Assembly: GCA_033439795.1 (NCBI GenBank)
Contig: JAUTDP010000008.1
Location: forward strand, 1,798,001 to 1,862,000
Source of the DNA: Sordaria brevicollis
Taxonomy: Eukaryota; Ascomycota; Sordariomycetes; Sordariales; Sordariaceae
DNA length: 64,000 nucleotides
Direction of reading: 5' to 3'
Part shown: positions 20,804 through 37,198 of the stretch, piece after piece
Layout of the letters: the number at the start of each line of letters is the position of its first letter
Numbering within the stretch: the first letter of the stretch is position 1
Position numbers and translations under genes: made by a program
The notes under the pieces: model-generated
Told to the model about the DNA's origin: nothing
Databases searched by the model: none
What the model saw: the letters and a program-made list of their open reading frames with translations, nothing else

Positions 20804-23223
20804 GGTGGTGCCGCACTACGCATTCAAGCGGGCAGCTCAGTTCAGCTGAGATCTCAATCCTAATCGAGATAAGACGGCAGCATTATAGGTATGGGTATGA
20901 GGCGACGGGCGTGGGTTGAGAGAGGTATGTCACTGTCCTCGCGTCACTTGCTCGGTCGACAACACTTTGCAACTGAACCCTTTTGGTGAGAAAACAACAG
21001 CAAGGACGTCGAGAGCAGAGGAGGAATGAAGGTTTGGGGGTTGCGTAATCCAAGTTCTCTGTTCTTCCCTTGACTACACCCGAACCCGGAAGAACAAAAC
21101 CTGAACTAGCCCATGGATCCAAGATGGGACTGTTGGTGAAAGATGCAACCTGGAGTGCATATGGGCGGGCTGGACGGGTTGGCACACCGTCAGGGGCACA
21201 GCACCCGCCGCCCATTTCACCCACTCCCATCGACCACCATCAACCCACGCAACAGGCAGGCGCCCTACTGGGAAATGTAACCTATCAAGCTCTCATGGTT
21301 CATGGGTGCCCCCATCACCGAATCACTGGTTGCCAAGCCAAGAGGATGAATGAGGAGATGAACCTCGCTCGTTTGGGTTTAGACGCGACAAGCAACCCAA
21401 TGGGAATGCCGATTCGGGGATGGGTTAGCCCCAGAGAGAATGTTGGGAGCGCCAGAGCGGTCGGTCACCGTCAGCTTCTCTTTTGGGTTTACGGGCTCCT
21501 GCGTATGCAGCGTTCAACCGGATCCTCGGTGTCGCGGTGAGTGTTCGAGGGGTTGGATCTGATCTGTTAGTCAAGTTCATGATGAGACACGAGTCCGCGC
21601 AGAGAAAACGGTATCTTTGTGCACGTCGCAAAGACCGAGGTGAGCATCTCGACAAGCTTGAGAAGAACGATTATTTGACAAGAAGTTCGAGAAGCGCAGA
21701 AGAGAGCTGAGAAAAGGGCGTAGACCCGATTAGGAAACGAGTGCCCCATCGCCCATCGTGCCCCTGCATTGCCGCAAAACACCCGTTCCCGGGGCTGACT
21801 GTGATCGGGGCGGGGATCGGGTTTTGGCGCTCTGGCGGATATCAGTGGCTGTGAACGAAGAAATGTTCACGTCAAGCGCCGTGCTTACGGGTAGGCAGTA
21901 AGATATGCGCGCTGACATGGCTGAGATTACATATGGGTAAGGCTGTGCTCAGCACTCAGCTAGAGCCCTATGGAAATTAAAGAAGGAGAAGAAGCAAGAA
22001 TGTGGATGTAAACACACACTCTTGTCGGTGATTACCGTTGGATTTCCAGACTTCCACAGGGATGGGATCTTGAGAGAACTACCAGGTGAGGAGCACTGGG
22101 GTCTTTTCATACGGAGAACAACCGCTCGGGTAGGATCAGTAATGTTCGTAAACGGCTGCGGCAAAGCTCCTAGTCCACGACAGTGATCTTGGTGATAGCT
22201 TCATCACACAATCGGCAAGAGAAGACATCGGATTGAAGTCAAGGCCCAAATTGAAATGATCGCTGTGTGACAGCACGGGACGGGATCATCAATGCATTGC
22301 TTTAGCGGAGTGAGCTCCACCTGTCAGGGTGTGCCAAGACAGCTGGCAAGCGCCTTAAGCGAGCATCTGATTGGGTTGTCGGCCAGCTGGCAATTGACTT
22401 TCGACCTCCTCTCCCGAGCTCTCTCCAAAAACTCCCAACGACAACTCAAGTCCAGCAACCCCTCTCAAAAGTTCACCAAGACAGCGAGCGCCCAGCATCA
22501 TCGCTTGAATCAGGCATTCCTTTGAAGCTACGACGTTGGATATCTGTCGTCATTTTCACATGCGATGCTCAATACCTACCCCTTGCCGGAAGTGTCCTCC
22601 CAGAGCTGCATATAGGCTTCATGGGAACCCTATACTTCCATCCGGAGAAGAAGGCTGTTTTTCGAACTGGACTCATGATCAACTACGCTGCGTCACTGAC
22701 TCTCACGCTCACTTCAGTTGACTAAACTATAGATACAATGACACAATACCACTTGTTCCCTTTCAAATCCTCCTCCCCCGTCTGCCTTGCTCACAGGTCT
22801 TTCCTAGCTGTTGTTGAGAATAACGGGAAACTCTCCCGGCCGCAGTGACGCTTTGAACCCACTCCTTGCTGACCAACTCCGTAGTTCCTGCTTTGCGTTG
22901 ACTTCTCTGCAACGCTCCGTGAAGATGGAAGTCGCCCTGGTGACCCCGAGAGACTGTGGATGGACGAGCCGCTTCACGTTTCTCGTAAATAACTGTTGCA
23001 TCTCCTCCATATATCTATCAACAGTGCACTTCTTGTGCTGAGCTTCACCTACGCCTCCACGACTCGAAGCTCAGCGCAGTGTGCTTTGCTTTTCCTATGG
23101 TCACGATAACCCTATCCTCTCGTTTTCTTTATTTACTAACCCCTATCTCGCGACTATTTGTCTACCCAACTCAATCCTGAAAAAGCTGCGAACTCGAGGG
23201 CAGGAACCTCAACCGCAGCTATC
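20804..23223. promoter_or_regulatory. Divergent intergenic region
   Basis: This 2.4 kb separates the membrane-protein gene from the phosphatase-like gene. It has no convincing coding frame. Several C/G-rich CreA-like motifs occur (for example around 21808-21820), but none is decisive. A CTAAC near 23135 with a TCTAC-rich stretch after it could mark a 5' UTR intron. Confidence 0.4.
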
Positions 23224-25164
23224 ATGAAGGGCATCATCTCCACGACTCTGGCAGCCTCTATGCTGGTCGGAACCGCATTCCCACAGAAATCTCCAATACC
23301 CAAGGACGACTCGACCGAGGAACGCGTCTGGTCCTCAGTCGCATGGGTTATGCATGGCGACCGTACTCCTCTCGGCGTTCCCGGCTCCCCCCCTACCTTG
23401 ACTCCCCATGGAGCTCAACAAATGCTTGCCCGAGGGAGCGTTCTTCGCAACCGCTACATCGTGGCTCCCCTGGAACCAGCCAGTTTTGATTTCTCGAAGC
23501 TCATCGGCGCTAGGCTCGTGGGTCTTAGCACGAACGCCATCGACAATACCCAGCTCGATGTTGTGGCGGCTGCGGAAAGTTACAACTTTCATAGTGCCCT
23601 GGCACTAATGCAGGGGCTATATCCGCCTTCGACAAAGGTGTTTAATGGGACGGATGGTATCGCGGCTGCGCTGATGGCAGATACCAATATTTTGGATTAT
23701 CCCCTGGAGGGATATCAGTATCCGGTTATCAGGAGTCCGTCGGGGGATGATCCTGAGTCTGTTGTGTATGTTTACCCGTATTTACTATCGTGAAGAGGAA
23801 AAGGGCTAACACTTTGGTTCTCTAGGGTTGACGCAAACCAGCTTTGCCCGCAGTACCTACACTCGTTGGACAGCTTTGAGGATAATAGTCAAGTGAAGAA
23901 GACCTACAACCAAACATTAGTCTTCTACAAGGCCGAATGGGAACGGCTCTTCCACGGCGACAATATTCAGTATCCAGTTGAACTGGCAGACTACCATCAC
24001 GCCTACGGTTTCTACGACCACATCCAGTATCTCTACACACACGATAACGCCACACAACGTCAACTGAACTCCTCCTTCGTCGCATACCTAGAAAACCTTG
24101 CAGCTTCAGAGCAGCGTGAAAAGCACGGAAACTTGACCGTCTCCGGAAAAGAAGAAGGCGACAAGATCCGCGCCGTCGCAGGCCGCACCATGGCCGGCAA
24201 AGTCATGAAGTGGTTCGACAACAACATCCAAGCGGGCGGCCAAACCAACAAGCTCAACATGGCCTTCACATCCATCGAGCCCTTCTTCGCATTCTTTTCC
24301 TTGTCAGGATTAGTAGACGGGCCATCTGCGGAGCAATTCAAGAGCCACGTTCCCAACCCCAGCGCAGCCATGATCTTCGAGCTCTTCTCCAAAGCCAGCG
24401 GCAGCGGCAGCAGTGACGATTCGGATTTCCCTTCCGACGAAGAAGATCTCTGGGTCCGATTCCTCTACGACAACGGCAAACCCGGTTCTCTTCCCACAGA
24501 ATACGCCCTCTTTGGCAACGGCAACTCGCAATCCGTTATGTCCCTAAAAGACTTCAGGCACTCCATGGGTCAGATCGCTCTCAATTCTTCTGAAAACTGG
24601 TGCGACACCTGCGATAGCCCGGCCTCTTTCTGTCTTGTTACCAAATACAACCCCGGCGACAACGACAACAACTCAGGCGGAAGCCACCACTCAAACGATC
24701 CAGTTATTTCCGACAACAAAACAAACCCTTTCATCGCGGGCGCCATCGGCGCAGCCTCCGCCATTGCCGCCATCGGACTCGGTTTCTTGGCTGCCACCCT
24801 TCTCGGGTTACGCTTCCATAGAGCCGGCTCCGAGAAAAGGAGAGAGCAAGAGCGCATGTTTCGCATGCTCAACCTGGGCAGCGGGTATAAGCCCCGTGCC
24901 CCAGATGCGGACGTGACGTTCGCCAGAAACGGGGTGAGACATGAGAGGGTGGGGAGTTGGGAGATGCATAATGGGTTTGGAAATAACCCGTACGCTACGA
25001 GCAACACTGGTAGTGCCGGTGCTGGGCTGAATAGGGTTTATACGGGTGGTGATGGAGGGTATTATTCTTCTAGGGCTGGTGGCGGTGGTAGTTCGTCGAA
25101 GAAGATGTCAGAGGATGATGGGTTGGGTGGGAAACCGGTTAAGCCGAGGGATTTTACTGCTTGA
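23224..25164 (+). CDS. Membrane-anchored histidine acid phosphatase-like protein
   Basis: Exons 23224-23765 and 23826-25164 are joined across a 60 nt intron (donor GTATGT, branch CTAAC, acceptor CTCTAG), giving 626 aa. Residues 1-20 form a signal peptide. WVMHGDRTPLG at 41-51 is the histidine-phosphatase motif that normally reads RHGxRxP; the nucleophile His44 remains but the preceding Arg is Met. LTPHGAQQMLARG, DNTQLDVVAAAESY and DANQLCPQYLHSLD follow the fungal branch of the family. Near residue 485-510 a hydrophobic helix (FIAGAIGAASAIAAIGLGFL) precedes a basic tail, so the catalytic-like domain would face the exterior. Potential N-glycosylation sites (FNGTD, YNQTL, DNATQ) agree. It may be a weak or inactive phosphatase. 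The start is the ATG giving the signal peptide; the earlier in-frame start codon at 23158 lacks one. Confidence 0.85.
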
Positions 25165-28100
25165 GACTGGGTGTCGTTCACTTTCATTCCTACACTATCC
25201 CTTACCATATTCCTTGTCCTGCATCTAGTATCTCGCATTGGGTTTTGGAAATCGTTGAAGTTGAATTATGAGGACCCAGGAGGTGGCGTTCTATGTACTT
25301 TATCGGCAAGGGAGCAGGAGTGGGTTTGTTTACTTTACCCCTTTTCTCGTCGCTCCAGTCTATGTCTCGCCATTGGCGATCACGGATCGTCGAGTACTAC
25401 GTACTAATATGGAGCAGTAGGGCTACCTTTGGCGTTGAATGACGAATGGAGTTCGGCACTCGGGACTCCGGGAGGGATCGGAGGGTCAATCGTCAGGTCC
25501 GTCAGCTCATCAAAAGCTTGACCGCTGAGTGATCTGAGCTGGCGAGTTTGCCGAGTAAAAGAAAAAGGGAATATCATCTACCGGCTGCTCGTCAGGTGGC
25601 AGATGGTAGTGACAGTTGGAATACAATGGTTTTTTTGGTAGCACATTTTCCGTTCGGTGTTTGCTTGTTGTTCATCTTCATGTTGTGGGTAGCTCATCAC
25701 TTCATCGCTGGATCACCTCATCTCTCACAGGATTTGTGCGAATCGTCAACTAGACAGGAACACTCGATGACACTGATCAGGGAGCACGCCTTGTCCTCGT
25801 TCCTTACTTTCTATTTACCCACGTATGACGGAGTGTCCATTCGCCTCTTATTCTTGTCTCACACGGCCAGAATTGAACGGAAGGACTCCAGCAATTCCAA
25901 ACACAAAACAACGAACCCGAAAACGGACCTACGACCGACAACCGACTCTGTGTGCTCGTGTCCGCGAAGTGCGGTCAAGGCGACAGACGAAAAGTCGGGC
26001 TCGGTCACGGGATCATCAAACACATGAAACGTACACTATGTCCACCAAATAGGGTTTTGTTCGGGTTTCCTTTTTCAGTCCACTACATACGAAGGAATGG
26101 GCTTTCCCCCGTAGAGATTGGTAATGAGGCTCATGAATGGAGTCCTCTTCTGTTCCTCCTCCGCAGTCGCAGTCGCGAACTCGCAGTGACACTCAGCGCC
26201 GGCTCCTCTGACAGCTGGTCTTCCCCTGGGAGACAGTCGCGACAGTTCTCCACTACCCATTCCCACCGCTACGCCGCAGAGATAAGAACGGTGGACTCGT
26301 GGAGAGGGCGGATACCGGTGATCTCGTGGGAAATCGCTACTGTCGGTGTCTTGAGGAGTTGAGTGAGGGTATTCGCGTCAGCCAAGAAAAAAAGATGGAG
26401 TCCGTAACGTTACCGATACTGCGAAAGATTGGGTGGAGCTGGTAAGTTTCTAGATGTATTGTAAGAAATTACACGGCTCCAGTTTCTCCAGACTTTTTTT
26501 CTCCACGCTGCCCGAGAACCGCGCGATCTCGGGATCTAACACAGAGACATTCGAGCGCACACCGTTCGGTTGGTTGGTTAGTGCGTGCATTGGTGTGTTG
26601 TTCTCGTTGTGCTTTGAAAGAATGTTGATTTCAAAGCAGATGCTGGAGCAGTGTCTCTCCGAGGAGGGAGTGTCTGTGTGATGGAATGTGGACGGCGAAG
26701 ATGATAAGAGGAAATTATCAACTCAATGCATGACGCTCGTGTATGGACTATTGTGGAAGGTTCACCCATGCATGAGATGTAGCTTGTCTGTGGGAACTGC
26801 AGTGAGAAAAGGGAGATGGTCATGTGACGGTTCAAAAGCTGTCGGCATTGCTTTCATGTTCTCTTCTCTTTCCCAGGAGCTTGATGGATAGAGACGGTGA
26901 AACAGGAGTTGGTAGCTATTGTGGACTGAAAATAGGTGATATACCGCCCAGCGGTGTGAGCATCTATCTACTCGAGATTCACGACTGTCTCCGCAAAACG
27001 ACATCATCACGAAAACAGACACAGCCGCCAGTTTGAAAAACGAAAAGTTCTACCGAAGAGAAACGAACAAAAAGCCAAGTCTTTTAAAGTGGTCTTTTGC
27101 GTCGCAAAAGTGACGCTATCGCAGATCCGGGGAAATGCAACTGACAAAAGCTTGGCGTTCAGGGCAGCAAGCCCGGGCCAGCAAAAACCAAAAAACCTTG
27201 GACTCCCTCTTGTTTGATTGGCCACTTTCTTCTGTTACATCCCAAACGGGACTCTTTCTACAGCGTAACAACTGGACTGGGAACATTGCTGGACGAACAC
27301 GACGGATCGATGGAGGAAGTTCCAAGAAGAAGCATGCATATTCGATGTTGAAGAACGAGTTTGATTTGCTTCGGCAGATGAGAAAGCGCGGGGTGAAAGT
27401 CCGTTTTGGGATGAGACGTCCGTTGATGGTTTGAAGACCTAAAATGGATCAAGTCTGGGGTAATATTTCCGATGATATCCTCTTTCCATTGATCCGGGGA
27501 GAGACACGGATTTTTAAGTCTTCCCTCCAGGTCCCCAGACTTGGATAGAACATTTGCCTAGGGGGGCAAGTTGTATTATGGCTCTTCGAAATATCTAGAA
27601 ACTCGAGTGCTCTCTGTTCGAGTTTCACAACGTTGCCTGCTCAATTTTATCTTCTGTTCAGCTCACACAATGTCGTTGTGCGCCCGTAGCTATGCATGCC
27701 CTTATCTTTTTTTTTTTTTTTATTCTCTCTTCGCGGGGTCCATCCAGTCTTGAACGACTCGTGGCTTTACAGGCACCATCTCCACAAATATCCGGTCAGC
27801 CGGAGGAAGGAGGGTCGTGGTAGATTTTGAAAACGAAGCCAGGGCTGACCCAACCCGCACTGGGAATATTCCAATGCCTATCACTACTGAAGCCTACTGG
27901 CTCTAGTTTTCCGGATGTGAGTGTGAATATGCAATGGCAAATTGACTGCATTGGAATGCGGCGGCTCCCCCCATGTGCTTGACTGCTTGGCTCCCTGTGC
28001 GTGAACGTGGCTTTCACATGTCTTTTTTCTCGTCTGAAAAGAATGCGGCATCGCATGGAAGCCATCTGAAAGTCTCCTGTTAAGCTTCTGCGCCATGTAC

Positions 28101-30144
28101 CACCAACATGACTAACATGTGAGGCACATGCATATTCTGTTGGCGTCAGCAGGTATCATAGAGTCATTTTGCACCACACATCTCAAAAGAAACCAGAGAC
28201 ATCTCCCTCTTTATACAACCAGAGGGAACACCAACTGAAACTGAGAAGAGAAGGAAGGAAAAGATAAAGTCCAGTGGAGGTCAACCCCAGAATGGAGAAA
28301 GGCTTGGCCTGGATTCTTCTGGAGCGGACCCATGCTTATCCAAGATGGTCACCCCGCAAACTGGAACCTCTTGGGCCAATAGGACCCACTCGCCGCGACT
28401 CGTCTCATCCTGTCTCCGTCCCGTACAGTGACACTGTCAGGGCTCTTTCGCCTTTGACTGCCTGCCTCCGCTTGTCCGAAGCCAGATTCCCCACGATCCC
28501 CTTCCAACGTCCACTTTTGGTCTGTGTCTGTGATACCGTCACTGGCCAGCACCAACAGAAGCCCGGGCCTGCACATCTCCTCGCTCTCTCGCTTCTCGGG
28601 CCGCTCGCGATATACAGCCGTCCTGTCAGAAAGAAGGGGTGGTCGCCCATCCATCCATCTCGCTAGAACCCCTTCTCGCGCCTGAAGCCCCCAAAGTTAC
28701 CAGCGAAAACGAGTAATTTACACAGGGAAAAAGGTACGTAGCCAAGGTATCTTTACTCCCCATACATACATACTGTACCTCTACGAACCATACCCAATCC
28801 CCCGGTCAAGGCCAAGGGTATCGACGACAACCACAACGTCATTGTCGCCAAGGGGGTGAGAACCACAACTCCCATCCATCCAGGCCATCTCGTCTCCAGC
28901 ACATGTGCTTGATCCCGCGGGGAAGGGCTTGATGGGTTTTTAGTCTAGTCTGGGGAACACGTGCGTTCATGACCAAGGCAGCTGACCAGTGACCATACAC
29001 AGGGCTCTACGTACAGTGACTATTCGAGGACTCTCTTAAGAATATTGGACACTCGAGAGAGTGATAGGCAGTCTTTGAGATTGAAAAAGTCATCCTACTG
29101 TTTTCATCTTGTTTCGACATTTTATCCTCATTCATCACTCTCGAGAGATCTGGGACGAACACATCAACAACTAATCCTTCAGAAAGAAGATCAAAGATCG
29201 GTTGAAACCTCCGCTATCAACTGTCTCGGTACGTTGTACATCACCTGCTCGAGTTCGTTTCCTCCTTTGCATTTATCAGCGAACCCTACGGGCCACGGCA
29301 GTTCCACGCATCTGGGACCAGTTGGACGCATCCCATATGAGGTGCTCGGACTTGCGGAGAAAACAAAACAGAACCCCTGAAGATTAAGCACAAGTTACCG
29401 CTACATTCTTTGCGGTATTCACACCCCGGGGCATTTCCACTTACACACGCGCACACTACGGCTGAGAAGGAGGAGGGCCACCGAGGAAGCTACCACATGC
29501 TCCAGCTGTCACCTCGCGCCGTCACAGCGAACGAGGTTTCAGCGTCATGTTTTTGGTACCTCGATTTACTATCTCGGGCTTCTGCTTTGTGCGCAGAGAA
29601 GACAGGCGGTAGTTCCACTCTGTTCCCCAGAGCTCCATTCTCCAGTTCGCTGTTCATGACTCTCACACTCAAAAATACTTCCCGGGTTGTCCGCTACCTA
29701 CGATAGTGGGTCTGGATCTGGCGCTGTTCTTCGCTCTGCCTGCTCCCCCTTGCTCCCCTCACCAAGCCCATGCGGCTTACATACACCTTGATACTGTACC
29801 AGTGTACATTGGTACCCTCCTCTCCATAGGCCCCCCTCCCCGGATATTCCACTCCCTCTTCGTATAGTTATACCTTCATAAGCCCGGCCGAGAACCGGAC
29901 TATTTCCAAAAGCCCTTTCCCTGTCTCTTACATCCTCCCATTTTCTTTCAAAAAGAAACCAGAACCGCCAACTTTCTTCCAAGTGGCATGCCGCCTTATT
30001 GTCTTCAAGACTGTCATTATTTCTACCGTACAGCCTTGCGTGGCTTGAACATCAGCACTCGAGTCTCACCTCTATACGCCTAACTACCATACACACACAA
30101 AGAAACAGCCTGGAGCTGCCTTCACAACAAACTCAACTAACACA
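25165..30144. promoter_or_regulatory. Long gene-free region upstream of the carnitine acetyltransferase gene
   Basis: This 5 kb shows no intact coding gene. It contains a 15 bp T-run at 27707-27721. A TATA-like site lies at about 28210. A coding-like scrap at 28804-28857 ends in a GTGAGA. A candidate 5' UTR intron runs from donor GTACGT at 29229 to branch CTAACT at 30080 and acceptor CAG at 30108. The size suits a long regulated promoter or leader, or a noncoding RNA; I cannot tell which. Confidence 0.4.
27707..27721 (+). repeat. 15 bp T homopolymer
   Basis: An uninterrupted run of 15 T residues lies in the long intergenic region upstream of the carnitine acetyltransferase gene. Confidence 0.8.
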
Positions 30145-33019
30145 ATGACTCTTACTGAAGTTCGCACATTTACTCCTCCGAGAGCTTTCGGTGACGCTAT
30201 CAGCCAAACCCTTGTCACACCAGTCATCACAACTTCGACAACACCGCGCTCCGTCCCCGACCTCCACATCACACTCAAGCCCGCCATCAGCCCATCACCA
30301 AAGTCTGGCCAGTTCAACATGACTCCTACGACTACTCCTGAAGAGAAGCCCAAGGGCGGCGTCACATTTGCTCACCAGGACAAGCTTCCCAAGCTTCCTA
30401 TCCCAGAACTCGAAAGCACCTGCCAGAGATATCTTTCTTCTCTAAAACCCCTTCAGACGCACAGGGAACATGCCGAGACAAGGCGTGCGGTTCAGGAATT
30501 TCTTCAGACCGACGGCCCAGAGTTGCACGAGAAGTTGAAGAAGTATGCTGAGGGACAGACGAGCTATATTGAGCAGTTCTGTAAGTCAATCTGCGCATAA
30601 ACTGTCATTGGTCCAAATTTGGCTAACACATCTCCAGGGTATGACTCGTACCTCAACTACGATAACCCCGTTGTTCTCAACTTGAACCCTTTCTTCTTGC
30701 TCGAAGATGACCCGACACCGGCTCGCAACAACCAGGTCACTCGTGCCGCCTCCCTCATTGCCTCGGCTTTGGAGTTTGTAAGGGCAGTCCGCAGGGAAGA
30801 GCTTCCACCAGACACTGTCAGGGGCACTCCCCTAGACATGTACCAGTACTCTCGCCTCTTTGGTACCGCTCGTGTCCCTACCGATTCCGGTTGCCAGATT
30901 CAGCAAGATGACAAGACGAAGCACCTTGTCGTTATGTGCCACGGCCAGTTCTACTGGTTCGACGTTTTGGATGATAACTCCGACGCCATCATGACCGAGA
31001 AGGATATCGCCATCAACCTCCAGACCATCGTCGACGATGCCCGGCAAATCCCAATCCAGGAAGCCGCCAAGAGCGCTCTCGGCGTTTTGAGCACGGAAAA
31101 CCGCAAGGTCTGGTCAGGACTTCGGGACGTCCTGGCAAAGGATCCCGGCTCCAACAATGCCGACTGCCTCAGTATCGTCGACAGTGCCCTCTTCGTTGTC
31201 TGCCTGGACTATACCGAGCCAACATCCTCTGCTGCTCTTTGCCAGAACATGCTCTGCGGCACCAGCGAGATTGAGAAGGGCGTCCAGATCGGCACCTGCA
31301 CCAACCGCTGGTACGACAAGCTCCAAATCATTGTGTGCAAGAACGGCAGCGCCGGTATCAACTTTGAGCACACCGGTGTTGACGGTCACACCGTGCTGCG
31401 CTTCGCCAGTGACGTCTACACCGACACCATCCTCCGTTTCGCCCGGTCTATCAACGGCAAGGCTCCCTCGATGTGGGCCTCCACCAGCCCCGACCCTTCC
31501 AAGCGCGACCCCGAGAGCTTCGGCGACGTGAGCACCACCCCTCACAAGCTTGAGTGGGACATGGGCCCCGAGCTCAGCGTAGCCGTCCGCTTCGCCGAGA
31601 CCCGCCTCGCCGATCTCATCGAGCAGAACGAGTTCCAGTGCCTCGACTTCAACGGCTACGGAAAGAACTTCATCACCTCCATGGGCTTCTCCCCGGACGC
31701 CTTCGTGCAGATGGCCTTCCAAGCCGCCTACTACGGCCTCTATGGCCGCGTCGAGTGCACCTACGAGCCCGCCATGACCAAGATGTTCCTTCACGGCCGC
31801 ACCGAAGCCATCCGCACCGTCTCCGACGACTCGGTCAACTTCGTCCAAACCTTCTGGGCCGACGCCCCCGGTGACGCCAAGATCGAAGCCCTCCGCAAGG
31901 CCTGCCAGGCGCACGTCAACAAGACGCGCGACTGCGCCAAGGCCCAGGGCTGCGACCGCCATCTTTACGCCATGCTCTGCCTCTGGCAACGCATGCAAGA
32001 CGACGACAACGCCAGCACCTCTTCCGGCAGCAGCATGAACGGCTACTCCTTCGAGGACTCCGGCTCCCCCTCCAAGTCCACCGACTCCGTCTTTTCCCAA
32101 TCCATGGACTCCACCAACGGTACCGGTGCCGGTCGCGATCGCGGCGACTCCATCAACTCCCTAACCACCCCTTCCCAACGCGGCCCACCTCCCCTCCCCG
32201 CCATCTTCGGCGACGCCGGCTGGGACAAGCTCAACACCACCATCCTGTCCACCTCCAACTGCGGCAACCCCTCCCTGCGTCACTTCGGCTTCGGCCCTGT
32301 TTCGGGAGAAGGGTTCGGAATCGGCTACATCATCAAAGACGAGTGCATCTCCATCTGCGTCTCCTCTCGTCATCGCCAGACTCGTCGTTTCGTCGATACT
32401 CTGGAGTCCTACCTCCTCGAGATCCGTCGCATTTTGAGGATTGCGGCCCGTAACAACGCTGCTGCGAACGCCGCCAATGGAGGAAATGCGGCTTGTGCTG
32501 GGAAGGGCATGACCAGGGCGAGGGAGATTGATGCTGCTGCTGATGCTGCTGCTTCTTCTACCCAGAATGGTACCGATAAGCCGGTTAGGCCGAAGATTGG
32601 TAACAGGATTAAGAGCAGAGGTAGACTGGTGACGCAGCAATCTAGTGGATTGGGTCAAAACGGCCCCACGAGTACCTACAATGGTGGAAGCAGTGTAGGC
32701 AACATCAAGGGCACTGGCGGAGGGAGTGTCTCCAGTGCGATGGAGGAGAGCGTGGTGATGAGTGAGGATGATGAGATTGGTGGTTGTAAGTTTCTGCCCG
32801 CGTTACCTTCTTCTGTTGATTTGAATAAATGGCTAACTTGTGGTAGATGGCTTCTTCGATGCCGGCATGCTCCAACAAGCGCTCAAGGCTCGTCAGCAGG
32901 GTCGTCAACATCACCACCATCATACTCATGATAGCAGCAGTGATGATAGGAGTCAGCAGAGCAGACAGAGGAGGAGCAGGAGGGATGTGGGCAAGAGGTT
33001 GCCTTTGATTGATTACTAG
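30145..33019 (+). CDS. facC: Carnitine O-acetyltransferase, cytosolic type
   Basis: Exons 30145-30580, 30638-32785 and 32847-33019 (donors GTAAGT, GTAAGT; branches GCTAAC; phases 1 and 1) give 918 aa. Family blocks are KLPKLPIPELESTCQRYLSS, NPVVLNLNPFFLLEDDPTPA, TPLDMYQYSRLFGTARVPT, the catalytic-His block NFEHTGVDGHTVLRFASDVY near residue 390, and ECTYEPAMTKMFLHGRTEAI. The enzyme transfers acetyl between CoA and carnitine so acetyl units can reach mitochondria during growth on acetate. There is no mitochondrial presequence and the C-terminus (RLPLIDY) is not a peroxisomal PTS1. It therefore matches the cytosolic FacC class of Aspergillus rather than AcuJ. The last roughly 230 residues are a disordered Gly/Ala/Ser and His-rich extension absent from typical 600-650 aa members. 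Symbol by orthology inference. Confidence 0.92.
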
Positions 33020-33495
33020 AGGGTAGAATACCTGGCTAGATATGTTTTCTTTTGGATTTGGTCTTTTGGTCTATGGTTAAGGCTGGTTTAGCGTTGCTCT
33101 TTTGGATATTTCTTGGGTTTTGGTATATCATGCGGAGGAAGAGGAATGCAGAGATGGGAGGATACATACCCCTAGAGGAGGCAATCAATGATATTGAGAG
33201 TTGACAAACATCGCGAAACGTTCTAACCACTTTCCTAAGTGACTAACAGAAAAAACCATGAGAGCTTCGGTGCGCGCATACATAAAATGGATAAGATAGA
33301 TCATAAACCATCATATTCGAAAGCCAGTGTCGATGCCACCAGTACGAAAATGATAATCCGTGGATGGTCGAGTGATGAAAAGCGGTATATAAGATTCAAT
33401 CAATCAATACTCTTGCCAGGGATCCATATGCCAAATGCCAAATAAAACAAAACTCCTCTTCCCATTTTTCCTTTCCCCCTGGATTATTGAACCCT
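33020..33495. other. Convergent intergenic region, carnitine acetyltransferase 3' side
   Basis: This 476 bp is AT-rich, with presumed 3' UTR and polyadenylation sequence. No other feature is seen. Confidence 0.45.
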
Positions 33496-33855
33496 TTACA
33501 CCTTCAGCTCCCCTAGCACATGGGCCGCTTGCGCCACTGCGTTCTCTACCTTCTTCAACTGCCTTCCTCCCCTGTTCCTGTATCTTCTTCCACCTCGGCG
33601 CCTTCTCTTTCTCTTCGCCTCTTCGTCCCTTTTCTCTTGAGCCTCGTCCTGCTTCGGGATCCTAGCCAATGAAACAGGGTCGCAGCAGCGGGTGATTTTC
33701 ATCGCCGGTACGATTACTGGGGCGGGGGTCGGCTTGTCTTCCTTCTTGTGACCTTCACTCTTCTTCTGGCTGTTGCTCTCTTCTGAGCCAACAATGCCAT
33801 CAATGACGACTGCAGCAGCAGACTTCCTTTTCCTTCTCCTGTCTCTGAAACGCCA
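33496..33855 (-). other. 119-codon in-frame open extension after the PRP43 stop codon
   Basis: Immediately after the PRP43 TAG (33858-33856) the same frame continues without a stop to TAA at 33498-33496. It encodes 119 residues rich in Lys, Arg and Glu, including RDRRRKRKSAAAVVIDG, KKSEGHKKEDKPTPAPVIVP and a KRKRRRRGGRRYRNRGGR run. Arg codons here are mostly AGA/AGG, unlike the CGN-rich helicase body. An internal ATG lies at 33702. Whether it is ever translated is unknown. Confidence 0.6.

Positions 33856-37198
<3,343 letters not shown>

Noticed and set aside
31114..32100. 328-codon minus-strand frame
   Set aside because: Antisense shadow of the carnitine acetyltransferase exon, caused by codon bias.
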